Origin: Apostichopus japonicus
Taxonomy: Eukaryota > Echinodermata > Holothuroidea > Aspidochirotida > Stichopodidae
Assembly (NCBI RefSeq): GCF_037975245.1
Contig: NC_092576.1
Coordinates: 41,065,611-41,129,610, forward strand
Length of the DNA: 64,000 nucleotides
Direction of reading: 5' to 3'
Shown: positions 22,663-34,342 of the stretch, piece after piece
Position numbering within the stretch: position 1 is the first letter of the stretch
Layout of the letters: each line of letters opens with the position of its first letter
The notes under the pieces: generated by a model
Databases searched by the model: none
What the model saw: only the letters and a program-made list of their open reading frames with translations
Told to the model about the DNA's origin: nothing
Position numbers and translations under genes: made by a program

Positions 22663-25600
22663 CTGCGAAAGAGAATGAAAGATAAATATACATGAATCAA
22701 AATTTGATTAATGATCCTAAACAATTTTAACATTTGTTCATCAGCTAAGGTATCCTCTCTGCATTTCATAAACCGGAAAATATGATTCCAAACTTTCTAT
22801 CACAAAACGTCAAAACTGATTATGAGTATAATTACTAAGGTACTATGATATTTTACCTCTCTACTGACAGCTATTTTGAGTAGTTGTATCACTGATCTCT
22901 GTAGTATTCTGGTGTCGTGATGGCGAAGCTGTAGGCCTTCTTCTCCAGAACAAAGGTTCCGCACGTTGTCGATGATAGCATCTATGTTCCCACCTTGCTC
23001 AAGAATACATAAAATGGAAAAGGACTCCATCGCTTTCTGACTGACATCCAGATAATCTAAGATTTGTTTTGCAGCTTTTGGCTTGATACCGCATGCAAAT
23101 CGGTAAACATACTGGAGATGAGAAGGCTCTAAATCTTCCAAAATCTGCCATTTTCCTTCTTCATCGTTTTTCCCTGGTGTAATCTTATCTAAAGCATCAG
23201 CTAGATGATGGGCGGCATACCATTCACAGAATAGACTGTGATAGAAACGAACGTGTGAAACGGTCTTCACATGGTCGGAAGCCTGGACCCACGGCTCATT
23301 CGACATTACGACACTTTTCTCTTCTCGTAATATTCCGATGCTTAAGTAATGTTCAAGGAATTCGTTTCCTAGCTTTTGTATAAGAATGTCTTTGCTAATA
23401 TCGGGGTTATATGAGTGTCCGTTGAGATGATCAAAACAAAGTTTGTCCAACACTTCATGAAAATTCTCACTTAACAGTAACATATCAACGTTCTCATCTT
23501 TTAATTTTAGTTTCAAATGACTATGCAGACACGTGATCATGTAGCGGAAGAAACTGGTCACGGAAGTGCAGTTTCTCAGGGCATCACTCTCTAAACTAAG
23601 ATGTGCATACATCACGAAGAAAAGAGGAACCACGCAGAGATCATTAAGAATTGGATTTGCTTCTAGCCATTCTTTAATTGTATTCTCCATGGATTTGTGG
23701 CCGTTGACGGTCACAGCTTTTTGCATGTACTTATCTTGTGCTTCGGTTTTGAAGCCTGTGAGCCTAATAACGTTCGTCCGGGGTGCGTAGTCCTTAGGAC
23801 GTTGAAGCGACCTTGTTGTTAGAATTACTTTACATTCAGGCAGCATCTTGCCGTTGATGATATCATATACATCTGAGTTTTCTTTAGAGTCTCTTTCAGG
23901 ATATTCATCGAATCCATCCAAAATTATCAAGACAGAGGAAGAGTTAGCTATAAAGTCTTTAATATCATTAACAGTAAATGACGAATTCTTCGGTAAGATG
24001 AACATTTTAATTGCTTCATAAATAGACTTTACTCCTTTCAGTTGTCTCAGGCGTATGAAGAGAAATATGTCGATGTCACTCATGAATGACCCTGGAACTT
24101 TGTTGCACCACTCATAAGCAAGTTGTAATGATAGGGTTGATTTACCATATCCTGGTTCTCCTTCAATAATCCAACGATTACCCATCATCTCAGGATGAGT
24201 AAAAATATTGTTGTAAGAATCTAAAGGTTCCCAAGGATTCTCTTTTTTCTTGTTTTTCGACTTGTATTCAATGCCACCTTCAACATACAGTTCATGCACT
24301 GTAAAATTTCCATGTAAGAAAGGGATTGGTTTGACTGCACTGTAAAGGTTTTCGTAGATAGACTTCAGTTGAGAGAGGAAGAGTGAATCTACATAGACAC
24401 AACATAAACATGAAAAAGTTAACGTAAAACGGTTATTGTAAAATATTTCGAGTGTAAGTTCTGTTTTTTGAATATTTTGTTATATATCAGAAGCACGGCC
24501 AGTGTTCGTCAGAATGTATCAGCTTCCACGTGATCGTTACGTAGAAGAGTACTGGTTACCATGACAATAAGTCTCACACCTAAAAGTGTAATCAGCCACC
24601 CATGATCATATGTCAACACCATTTATACTGTTACAGCATTAGCCCAGATATAATCAATAATTAATTTTACCATTCCTCAATGGCTGACAAATTGGAGGGT
24701 CAGGCTCCATACAAGTACTACTGGAAATTCTATAGATGTTGACTTTTAATGACTTATCCACGTGGTGTTAACGCTAAGATAACTGATTGGTTAACTGCCA
24801 ATTCTACCCTCGATATGTGTTTAAAATTGCTATTGTATCAGCTTTTAATATAGTGATATGAAGTTAAAGGAGAATATCATAAACATTAAAATACGAATTA
24901 AAATGTCGTATTAGAATGTAATAATTCAGACAACGGTACCTTGCCTGGTGACCAATGGGACGCGCTGTAGAAGAGGGAAAAACAAAGAATTAAAATGTAC
25001 ACATCTAGATAAATAGAACATGACCTTCTTATGAGGCATAGTTTCAGTTCACGTGTAGTCATTAAAATGTGCACGTCGAGATAAATAGTGATATGACCTT
25101 CCTTTGAGACATATCTTCAGTTCACGAGTTTTCATTGCATATTTTCTTAATGAAATGGCATAAAACTGTTGGCTTCGGTTAGTTGATTTCAATTATATCT
25201 CTTTAGATGTCATTACTTGCATTTTAGTTGGAAGTTACAAACCTCTTCATCTTTCTGTGGTAATTTCGATCGTTGTCTTCCCCCAAATACTGCAAAGAGG
25301 TGAAAAGAAGCACATCTTTGAGCTACTTATCGTATAATTTTTTTTCGCAGATAACAGTACATTTATCAGCTATTACTAGTATCTAGGCTACCAAGCAAAA
25401 AATAACTTAATCATGCTGTGTAAGTGTACGACGGGTACATGACGTCATTATTTGGTAAAATACCTGTGTAAAGAATTCCAGCAACGATTACCACAATGAC
25501 AATGATCAAGATGACGACAACGACGATGATGACAGCTATGCTTGTAGAGGGCTGGGTGGTTTCAGCCGTAGTTTGCCCGGTAGGATCCGGCTTAACTGCA

Positions 25601-28600
25601 GACAAGATCAGCATGAAATACAATCAGTAAAGCTAAAATTATCTTAAAGCAAAGAGTCTGTCATACTCCCTAAAAAAACAAACAAACAAATCCTTTAAAT
25701 CAGTTGGGACTACTCCTTAGGCCTGCAATAACATTTTACAGTTTATGGGACGTCAAGAGTTACTATGAAAAACTATCATTTAGTGGGTTATGGAACCCCA
25801 CTTCCCGCTGGATATTGGGTCTTATGCATTTGAACAGCGAGCAGGCACTATTGTAAGTAATTTAATAAGTTCCGTGTTAACAATACACTGTACTACAATT
25901 GATCTGGGAAACCGTTACTGATGCCCATACTTAGAATCCATTTTGTTACTCTTTATGTAGAACCTACAATGTTATAAATAACACGTTTTTGATGTAAACA
26001 GAATACATAGATCATCTTTCACGTGAGTTCAACTTACTTAGTCCAGGAAATAACAAATCAATTTTCGAGGACAGGTTAAAATGTTTCGCATTAGATCCTA
26101 TGACTCTGCATTCAACAGTTAGTTTCTTTTCAGCCGTTTCTTTCGTCGTGAAATGTGTAGTAAGAAATACGGTAAAGGTTTCGTCATTGGATGTAGTTTT
26201 CAGTTGCTGATCGTGAAGAGATATCATCTTTGTAGAATCTTCGTGGTACACCCTCCACTCTAATTCTACCTCTGGTCTTATGCCCCTCACACTGCATGTC
26301 AGGCTTCCTGTGTAACCCACATCCAGTACACAGTATTGCTTATGTGTGCATCCCTCGACAACAGGATACCCTGGGATGGGGATCACTAAATAATTGAGAA
26401 TGAGCACAGATACAAGGTTGTTATGAAATTGAAGCTATAGTTTCGTTCATTACAATTAAAATAGATTCCACGAATGATTCAGTTAAAATATTACCCCTAA
26501 TACATGATTATGTTCCCTGTGTACGGAACTCTCACTAATCTTTGAATTTGTAAACAATTTGACACTCTTCAGTAGCAGTTTGTAATATATTTTATCACAT
26601 ATTTTTATTCAGATATTTTCAGAAATGTATACTATTGAATGAAAAGAATGGAACACACCTTTGTCTAATAATATTTATAGTTTTAGTCGTATTATAAAGT
26701 GTGAACTCGTGTTAAGCCTGTTAGTATGCTGCCTAATGAATTACTAATATAGCATGTATGTGATAATATTTCATAAGAATTTCTAAGGAAATCAGCTGTT
26801 CAGACTCGAAGCATCATACATCATTAACAGAACAACGCCTGAACATACCGTACACCACAAGATTAACTGTGGTGGTTCCCTCTGTAGTACCGTCATTGTA
26901 TGTACATCTGTATAAACCTTCATGATGTATGTCCACTTGATCTATGATTAAATTCCCCTCTTCGAGTTTATATTCATCTGATACAACGGATGTTTGACCA
27001 TCACCAACAGCATCGATAAGGACAGTAGTATCAGTAGTAATAGCGTTGTCAGTCTGTGTGATCTTCTCCCAAACGAGTAACTGGTGATGTTCGGCATCAC
27101 ATGGAAGTCGAATCTTCTTATTTCGCTCAACTGCTACCTCTCTTGTTTCCAGCGATGGTGATTCTTTCTCTTGGTTATGAACTAGAACTAAAGATTCAGT
27201 TAGATCCAACAAGTTATATTGATCATCAGCTTTACATACTAGCAGTGCTAGATATGATGAGTGTATAAACGGATCATCCACAGATAGGGAGCTTGTCCAT
27301 GAGTTCGCCAGACTTGAATAAGTCGTTTCGTTGTTTACCGCAATATCACCTCCTATGGTTCTAACTAACCAAGTTAACGCCATGCCAGGTCTAGCTTGTT
27401 GTATTCGACATACTATGGGTCTTTCGTGCTGCCATTGAATGTAGCAGACATCCCCAAAGGCGGCACAGTCGTCAATAACAGGGTGTGTAGGTTCCGGTCG
27501 AACTATAGGTTAGAGATGATTACACACATTTTAACTTCCCTAAAGACTTTAAATTATACTTATATAAACAATCTCGGTTATTATAATTGTATAATGTAAG
27601 TAAGAAATATATACAGGTATTATTCAATTGTTCTATGTTTAGATAAACTTATCATGTCTGGTAAAAGAATGACAATAAATAAAATTATCAATCTTGGTCC
27701 TGAATTATTTTTAACATATAGCGTCATAATATCAAACTTATTTAAGTCAGCTCTATTATATATTATTTTACCTTAGAACTTGTCATCCAAGAAAACAATA
27801 TATACAGTGTGAAGTTTAATCTCAACTAAGGACTCAAAGACAGAGTGATGACCAATTATTAACATGTCCACACAAATGCCATTATTAAAAATGTTGTTGG
27901 GATAACCCCATAATAAATAGAATGTGTACTTACTAAAAGTAATAATATTTATTTCATATTCCCGAGGAAGGTCTTGTAGCGTTTCAAATTCAACCACCGA
28001 GAATTTAGCTTCGTGTTCCACCGATACGTTATTGATTACTAAAGATCCATCTGGATCGATGTTGAACTCCCCTGAAGTATATCCGGTACCGTCTACCCCA
28101 TTGCTGCTGTAACTAATCGTTGGAAGTCCATCTTTTACATCTAAGTTAAAATACCAGTGGATGCTAGAGAAATCCTCACTGAAAGAACACACGATCTTCC
28201 CAGACTTCCCAATTTCGAGAACTTGTGGAGTTTTGCAAACATCTTCGTCAGCTTTATCATAAAATGCAAAGATCATAGTGTGAATTATTTTTCGAATTTA
28301 AAGTAAGTTTCTGCTCGGAACTTCCTTCACCGTATAGTCGTTTGCACATTTTGTGAATATTTATATTATTATGATATATGTTACTGAAAAAAGTGCTGTC
28401 GATGTAGCATATGAGACAGTGTCAACTTCTACCTTCGTATTGCCAAAAAGCAATTTACATTTTGGGGTATGTTTCACATGCTGCAGGTACTGTTACGATT
28501 TACAACAACAGAGTTTATGAAAAGGCAAGACACTAGAGAAGTTCTGATAAATGTATTTCCCATGTATTCGCCTATGTAGGTTATACAGTAGAAACAAAAT

Positions 28601-28725
28601 GAAAATAAGAAATAAACGCGAATGCTGTGGGTAGAAATAACGTGGGATTAATAGTTACTCAACTCACCCAATGCAAAACTTGCAAAAATTATGAAAGCTA
28701 CTGTAAGAATCGGTTGCTTTGCCAT
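22454..28725 (-). CDS. gene A: Ig-transmembrane-NACHT receptor
   Basis: Nine minus-strand exons assemble with consistent phases: 28668-28725, 27934-28251, 26849-27502, 26038-26385, 25464-25595, 25243-25289, 24940-24964, 22857-24388 and 22454-22662. The product, about 1,108 residues so far, has a signal peptide (1-19), Ig1 (about 20-125), Ig2-Ig3 (126-343), Ig4 (344-459), a Pro/Thr stalk and one transmembrane helix (about 479-502), a basic juxtamembrane segment, and a NACHT module (P-loop near 605). It predicts a type I plasma-membrane receptor with extracellular Ig domains joined to a cytosolic STAND ATPase. The ATG (GTGATGG context) begins a hydrophobic leader. Exon order and lengths match gene B, which supports the model. 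The last exon ends in phase 2, so at least one more exon is expected. A 455-bp tandem array lies directly upstream. Confidence 0.85.
22857..24388 (-). CDS. gene A exon 8, NACHT ATPase module
   Basis: A single exon of 1,532 nt (phase 1 in, 0 out). After a conserved pre-NACHT stretch (FTVHELYVEGGIEY) it has the Walker A loop GEPGYGKST, Walker B LIILDGFDEYPE with the extra acidic residues typical of NACHT proteins, sensor-1 LTTRS, and a winged-helix part with RFYHSLFCEWYAAHHL followed by LQYVYRFACGI. All key nucleotide-binding residues are present, so ATP binding and oligomerisation typical of STAND ATPases are expected. No stop or frameshift. About 70 percent similar to gene B and clearly but more distantly related to gene E (by eye). 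Confidence 0.95.
24940..24964 (-). CDS. gene A exon 7, 25-nt microexon
   Basis: Bounded by CTTCTACAG and AAG|GTACCG, encoding RVPLVTRQ plus one base. Gene B has a microexon of identical length and phase with related sequence (NVPMVQNA). This conservation and the exact phase join (0 to 1) with the flanking exons are the evidence. It sits in the linker between transmembrane segment and NACHT. Confidence 0.7.
25464..25595 (-). CDS. gene A exon 5, stalk and transmembrane helix
   Basis: A 132-nt phase 1-1 exon: a Pro/Thr/Gln stalk (KPDPTGQTTAETTQPSTS) followed by about 24 uninterrupted hydrophobic residues (IAVIIVVVVILIIVIVVIVA). The next exon (25243-25289) supplies a basic stop-transfer segment, GGRQRSKLPQ, which fixes the topology as extracellular Ig and cytosolic NACHT. 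Confidence 0.85.
26038..26385 (-). CDS. gene A exon 4, Ig-like domain 4
   Basis: A 348-nt phase 1-1 exon. The translation includes VEGCTHKQYCVLDV, GSLTCSVRGIRPEVELEWRV and LTVECRVIGSNAKHF, a C2-like Ig unit with the tryptophan in ELEWRV. The RGIRPEV(E/D)LEWRVYH stretch is nearly invariant between genes A and B, suggesting a structural or binding constraint next to the membrane. Confidence 0.82.
26849..27502 (-). CDS. gene A exon 3, Ig-like domains 2 and 3
   Basis: A 654-nt phase 1-1 exon holding two Ig-like units. The first has a Cys-rich start (DDC, GDVCYIQW, VCRIQ), core LTWLV and closing LLVCKAD. The second has IRLPCD, LLVWEK and the classic HHEGLYRCTYNDG followed by the G strand TTTVNLVVYG. 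Gene B exon 3 (645 nt) aligns throughout. The donor is TACG|GTATGT. Confidence 0.82.
27934..28251 (-). CDS. gene A exon 2, Ig-like domain 1
   Basis: A phase 1-1 exon of 318 nt encoding a V/I-type Ig fold: a first-sheet cysteine in GKIVCSFSEDFSSIHWYF, a core tryptophan and a strand with DGSLVINNVSVEHEAKF. The usual YxC is replaced by VVEFE in the position expected for the second cysteine, so the canonical disulfide appears to be lost. An extra cysteine near the start (DEDVCKTP) may pair differently. Gene B exon 2 has the same pattern (VYEYE). Confidence 0.8.
28668..28725 (-). CDS. gene A exon 1, signal peptide
   Basis: Starts ATGGCAAAGCAACCG and encodes a hydrophobic leader beginning MAKQPILTV and ending near ASFALG, with a phase-1 donor G|GTGAGT. 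The length (58 nt) and phase are identical to gene B exon 1. An acceptor-like TTTTTTTTTCCTCGTGCAG about 20 nt upstream suggests a 5' UTR intron, or that the ATG exon is not the first exon. Confidence 0.8.
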
Positions 28726-28904
28726 CACTTTATCGTAACGGTCTGCACGAGGAAAAAAAAATCAAAATTATCTTTACTGTATTGTATTGTGCTGTTGTGC
28801 TGTGTTATACATTTAGTTAAACTATACTACTGCAGAACGCTTTTGCAAGGTACAAGCTGATATATTATATTTACATATAACCAGCAAAGTCAACTTTCGT
28901 TTCA

Positions 28905-30290
28905 CAAAACACGCGATGAATGCTTGAAAGAGATCAAAGTGCGACAATTTATACAATATGTACGTTATATATGCTGTGTCTGAAACTATATGACCGATAT
29001 ACCGAAATGCGCAGTGGCTCTCTGTAACGTTAATTTCACACAGGTGACAGGGGTAGTATTAACACTATTCAGTAAGAAATTTTACGCTACTGCATTTTAG
29101 TTATTTGCTGGGCTGTAGTCGATTCCACTAGAATCAAGTCCGTGTCCGAGTCTTTCAGGGCACCCAGTTGTTAGTCCAGGCTATGAATTATGCAATGTAA
29201 TCTCATCTACCCGAGTTCCCTGCCTCTGCCCCCCCCCGTATCCCATGTAGTTACATATGTCCATAATATATCTATATATGCTCCTGTGATGTAATATATT
29301 TGAGCAGTTCAACTGGGGTAAGGTGTACACTCCGGTTAGCTGTACCATCAAAACACATGGAAAAGCTGCTTGGAAATACTTGTAATAGATCAAAGTGAGA
29401 CAATGTATAAACACGTACGTTGTTTATGCTATTTTTGAAACTATATGACTGATATACCGAAATGCGCAGTGGCTCTCTGTAACGTTAATTTCACACAGGT
29501 GACAGGGCGTAGTATTAACACTATTCAGTAAGAAATTTTACGCTACTGCATTTTAGTTATTTGCTGGGCTGTAGTCGATTCCACTAGAATCAAGTCCGTG
29601 TCCGTATCCGAGTCTTTCAGGGCACCCAGTTGTTAGTCCAGGCTTTGAATTATGCAATGTAATCTCATCTACCCGAGTTCCCTGCCTCTGCCCCCCGTAT
29701 CCCATGTAGTTACATATGTCCATAATATATCTATATATGCTCCTGTGATGTAATATATTTGAGGAGTTCAACTGGGGTAAGGTGTACACTCCGGTTAGCT
29801 GTACCATCAAAACACATGGAAAAGCTGCTTGGAAATAATAGATCAAAGTGAGACAATGTATAAAACACGTACGTTGTTTATGCTATGTTTGAAACTATAT
29901 GACTGATATACCGAATTGAGCAGTGGCTCTCTGTATCGTTAATTTTACACAGGTGTCTGGGGTAGTTTTAACACTATTCAGTATGAAAAATTACGCTTCT
30001 GCATTTTAGTTATTTGCTGGGCTGTAGTATATTCCACTAGAATCAAGTCCGTGTCCTTGTCCGATTCTTTCCAGGGCACCCAGTTGTTAGTCCAGGCTTT
30101 GAATTATGCAATGTAATCTCATCTACCTGAGTTCCCTGCCTCTGCCTCCCCGTATCCCATGTGGTTACATATGTCCATGTTTTATCTATATATGCTCCTA
30201 TTCTGTAATATATATATCGAGCAGTTCAACTGGAGTAAGGTGTACACTCCCCTTAGCTGTAACAGTAATACACAGGGAGACTCTGCATTT
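28905..30290. repeat. ~455-bp tandem array, 3 copies, upstream of gene A
   Basis: GATCAAAGTG recurs at 28932, 29388 and 29841, with several hundred bases of near-identical sequence after each. Periods are 456 and 453 bp, and the third copy is more diverged. The array begins about 180 bp upstream of the gene A start codon. Open frames inside (for example at 29181-29414 and 29553-29846, near-identical) are repeats of one another, with no independent evidence of translation. Confidence 0.93.
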
Positions 30291-30299
30291 CAGGAACAC

Positions 30300-31780
30300 C
30301 GATGATACATCGATTACACCAACCCACCCTGATTCAAACATAATGGTTGCCCCTCCCCTACGTGTTGTTAAAAATGATTGCTCCAGAACTGCAACACTGG
30401 TTGAGATTCGCTTGAGTCATTTAGTATTACCAACACGACCTGGGGAGTGTGGTAATGGGTAGGGTCGATGGGGTATACAGAAAGCGAAAATGGGGCCTAA
30501 ATATATATGACTTTAGACAGAATCGATATTTTAACGTCTTCGAAGAAACAAAAATCTAGTGCAGTTTTAATGCCTGTTGCTCTTTATACTCTTTGTATCA
30601 GCATCTTCTTTCTACACCAAATATGTACGAACTTTGGGTGGATAGGCTACTTGGAAGAACCTATATGTTAACAAGACAGTAACGTGTGTTGTACACCCAC
30701 TATTATGTATCGTAATTCATAATTCTCTCTCTCTCTCTGGTTTCAGCGTACTGTCATTCTCTGACGCAAATATAACCTTGTTCCATAATTGTTTTCCATA
30801 ATGTTTTTGGCATTAACTTTTGATGAAAAGAATTAACGTCATTTGACGGTGAATGTTTATCAACCATGAGTCAACACCGGCCAAAATCACAGACGCCATG
30901 TTGTCTAGATTCATTTCGGTCACAATAGCATTATGCTTTATTCCTAGTCTTCATTAACTATACCTATTCAATATCTGTTTGATAGGGTACCTTAAAGCGA
31001 GTACTTACTATTAAATATGATCTCTTCTTCTCTTCTTCTGAGAAAATTACTTCGGATATTGGAGACTGGTTCACGACCTGTGCCTGTGGTATATTAACAA
31101 GTACCTCGTAATACTATAACTATATAAAAATCACTGCATTGTTCAGTTAAGGCAACCTAGCGCTCGATCACTGCAAATGCAACATGCATAATCATGAATG
31201 CCACGCGAAGGTCATGTTTACCAAAACCGTTAGTTCAAAATAATAAATAAAAAAATATAATGAAACACGGCACAGCCTGTAGGCTAAAGTCCATTTACTA
31301 ATCTACGATTTTAGTTCTGCAACAAGTGTAGTAAGTGATTGATAAATCCTACAATGGTAATGGTTGCGTTCGTGGCGACGCTAACGGGAAGGGGCACAAC
31401 CAATTATACTTCTGGAGATGGAAAGTGGAAGTGGGAAGTGGGGAAAGATTTCGTCAAGAAAAGCCCCCCCCCCATATGCAGATAGAATATTAAAAAAGAT
31501 AATAATGAACAGTACATAAAGGTATACATGTAAATATGGGAAAACCTATACAGTCAAACAATTATACAACTTGGTGTGAATAGCTGAAACAACTTTGCTT
31601 CTTAACATGCTTCATTTTATGTAAATGTCCTTATAGATCCCTCCCATAGATGACTTTATATATTAGCCTCAATCCCACCCCCAACAACCAACCAACCAAC
31701 CAACCACAATACAAAAGGTATGATCGCGCACTTGTTAAATGTGCATCAGTATCTCTAGTGAATATAATTTACAATATATT
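30300..31780. other. intergenic, nothing recognised
   Basis: Contains a CT microsatellite (about 30725-30738), a C run (31464-31472) and a short (CAAC)n tract (31684-31706). No splice-supported frame. Confidence 0.5.
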
Positions 31781-31787
31781 TCTGTAG

Positions 31788-31927
31788 TGTTAAAGTATTT
31801 GAAAAAGAATGTTACTTCGGTACATCTTTCAAAAGATTATTGCCTTATGGATGACAATGGACGTTTACGTGTCGTTTTCTTAAGGAAGGTTGGACTGAAT
31901 TCCATAATAAGAGGATACTTGAGATAA
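31788..31927 (+). CDS. weak candidate 3' exon
   Basis: The acceptor TATATTTCTGTAG is followed by an open frame (phase-1 entry) with protein-like segments (VTSVHLSKDY, DDNGRLRVVFLRK) to a TGA-type end. No homologue was recognised and no partner exon is assigned. It could belong to an Ig-like gene related to C. Confidence 0.2.
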
Positions 31928-32404
31928 CTACACAGAAAGTCACTCATCTTAAAATCTCCCTGAAATGTTGTTTTAAACGCATAATTAACAAGGAGAGGTA
32001 TGTGTGATGTCTCCATCGTATACGTACATTCACGAAAATGTAATTACACTTGCATTTTTAATGTATCTGTATCGCACTCCACCACAACGGTCATGGTACA
32101 TGAAAGCACAATCTACTATATGTTAATTCATGAAAATTGCACAGAAAACCATTCAATTATAGGCAAATATACGAGGTTTGGAAATTAAGGTATCAATTTC
32201 TCCCTTGATTATTTTTTTTTGGACATAAAATGTTTTTTAATAGTCTTGTAACCTTTAGTAATTACCAAGGTAACTGAGAATTTGATGGTTTTTCTTCATA
32301 AAATTAACTTTGAAATGCAACGCTTTCCTTAATACCGCAAAAAAGTTCTGTATTTCGAATTTCCGGGCTTTATTATTTGAGGCAGGCAACTGGATGTACA
32401 TTCG

Positions 32405-32716
32405 TTGAGAGCGTGGTGGCCAATTGGCTATGGCGTCGGAATCGTGATCCAAGGATTGCTGGTTCGATTCCTGCCTAGTTCATTACGTTGTGTCATTGGG
32501 CAAGATGCTATATCTCACTTGCCTTTCTCGACCCAGGGTTAAATGGGTACCCGTGAGGTAACTTGTCATTGGGCGCAGTATATAACTGTTGCCAACTGGA
32601 GGGATTGTCTCTGGGACAGGTTATCATTGAGCAGGGGTAATATAACGTCTGTAAGCGATGTGATATGGTTTACCATGAATAGCGTAGCTAAATGCCTAAT
32701 ATTATTATTATTATTC
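32405..32716 (+). mobile_element. tRNA-derived SINE with (ATT)n tail
   Basis: The head reads as a tRNA gene: box A type GTGGCCAATTGGCTATGG (about 32415-32432) and box B GGTTCGATTCC (about 32461-32471). A SINE body (CATTGGGCAAGATGC, TAAATGGGTACC) follows, with an ATTATTATTATTATT tail. A free-standing tRNA is unlikely because of the long body and tail. Confidence 0.75.
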
Positions 32717-33104
32717 ACAAATCTCCAAAAGAGGAATAACATATATTGTTGAAATGGTACATGTCTTGGTGTCGCCGACATCAAGTTATATCCAAATGCT
32801 AGTAACAACTTCAAGTGTATTCCAGAGGCGCAAAACCATAAACATCTCGCAACCAGAATGTACAAGCAAAAAATACATTCAGGTGTGGTACCGCCTATAA
32901 ATATTCAAAAAAAGTATTCAACATTGCTTCAAAAGTAAAAACCATTCTGCATACTACAACACTCCATTTTACCAAATTTTCTCAAATATGAAGGGAAACG
33001 CCTTCCTTCGACAAACTCAACATTTTAGCCCCAGTAAAGTGGTTGCACTCTACACTGTTTTCACATACACAGAAGCATGAATACATACACTAAATTAGGT
33101 TCTT

Positions 33105-33530
33105 GAGAGTATGGTGTAAGATTTGACAAACTCTGTGCCTCGGAAACCGGATGCCTTCAGGAATATACCAGTCAATTTGTAAAATGTATCAGATATCATG
33201 TCTATGGCACTACTTCTATAATTATATAGTGGCGTTAGTGAATATAAACGTTCTGCCATTACAAAAAGTAACGTATGGTATTTCAGTGACATGCAGAGGT
33301 AGATGAAGGGTTGGGGGTGGGGGGGGGGTGTTGCCATGCAAAACTCTTTCTCTCAAAAACCAGTAGCGTGTCAGGAATATACCAGTCAAATTGTATTGTA
33401 TTTCTACAGCATTACTTATATTATTATATAGAGGCATTGTAAGTGAATATACTAATTCTGGTAGTACAAAGATTAACGTATGGTATTGCAGTGATATGCG
33501 CAGGGAGTTGGATTGGGGAGCCAACACATT
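33105..33530. repeat. ~214-bp tandem duplication
   Basis: AGGAATATACCAGTCAA occurs at 33159 and 33373, followed by parallel segments (AACGTATGGTATT.CAGTGA). The first copy contains a G run and the second lacks it. The overlapping minus-strand open frames mirror the duplication. Confidence 0.8.
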
Positions 33531-33758
33531 TCCTATTAGTGACATAATTTGAAATTCAGAAAACTATGTTATTCCCTTAAATAGCAGTATGTGCCATAAG
33601 AGATTGCATCCGATACTCGATATATTAACAATATATTTACTACAAATAATATAGTTCATATATTCATTTAATTGAATAACATATTTTATTGTGTTTTAAT
33701 AATGATATCATTGTTCAGTCCTCTAATCGATCGCAGTTTTATTGCTGTTGTATTCCAG

Positions 33759-33901
33759 GTGTTAAAGGCATCCGTATGAATAATAATGAACTGAAAGTCG
33801 TAGTAAATTTCAATGGGGGTTTATCAAAACTTGCTCCTTCTAGTCGATCAACACCTTACGCGGAAGGAAACTGTTTGCTCTTCTATAATATCAAGATATA
33901 A
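33759..33901 (+). CDS. weak candidate terminal exon
   Basis: The acceptor TTGCTGTTGTATTCCAG is followed by a frame encoding VKGIRMNNNELKVVVNF and APSSRSTPYAEGNC, ending in TAA. Entry is phase 1, the phase used by the Ig exons here. No upstream exon could be assigned, and gene C starts only 120 bp later. Confidence 0.25.
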
Positions 33902-34020
33902 TGTTTCTTTCAAGCGAAATCAACCCTTCTGCTTCGTGAACTTTTAAAAGATGAGCTGTATATTTCATGGTTATCGTGTCTTGTATTTTTAGAAAAAGTA
34001 AACTTTTTTTTGCTATTATA

Positions 34021-34342
34021 ATGTCTGCTGCAAAGGTTCTAATTTTCCTATTGTCAACGTTTGTCTTACATCATACATGGGCAAATTCCCGAATAGTGAA
34101 GACCTTTTCCGATTCTGTTTTACTTGAAACTTGTTGCGAGACAACGCAAACGATTAACTGGAAATTTAAAGAAAATTTTCTCTTTTTCAAATGGATTCCA
34201 CTGGAGAATGTTATCAAAGACACTGTTTCGCTTGATGTTAATAGTTCACTATGTATAAGTAACGTATCTCTCTTACATGAAGGCGTCTATCAGTGTATGT
34301 GCAACGATATTTCTGTGAAAAATTACTCATTGGAAGTGGAAG
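34021..34342 (+). CDS. gene C exon 1, signal peptide plus Ig-like domain
   Basis: 107 codons plus one base, donor GGAAG|GTTTGT. Aligned with gene D the conserved residues are the signal peptide, S(D)SV, the CC pair, W-K-F, FF.WIP, IKDT(V/I)SLD, a S.LHEG.YQC.C motif and VKNYSLE. The paired CC and CxC suggest two disulfides across the Ig sandwich. Confidence 0.8.

Noticed and set aside
22857-24388. Bacterial or viral origin of the NACHT genes
   Set aside because: Spliced context, signal peptide and Ig exons with conserved phases, and three diverged paralogues indicate native animal genes.
29181-30462. Near-identical frames of 77, 97 and 118 residues, on both strands
   Set aside because: They follow the 455-bp tandem copies and change strand and frame between copies, which is not how a gene behaves.
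32405-32480. Possible tRNA gene at the SINE head
   Set aside because: Box A and B are present, but a body and simple-repeat tail follow and the cloverleaf does not close well.
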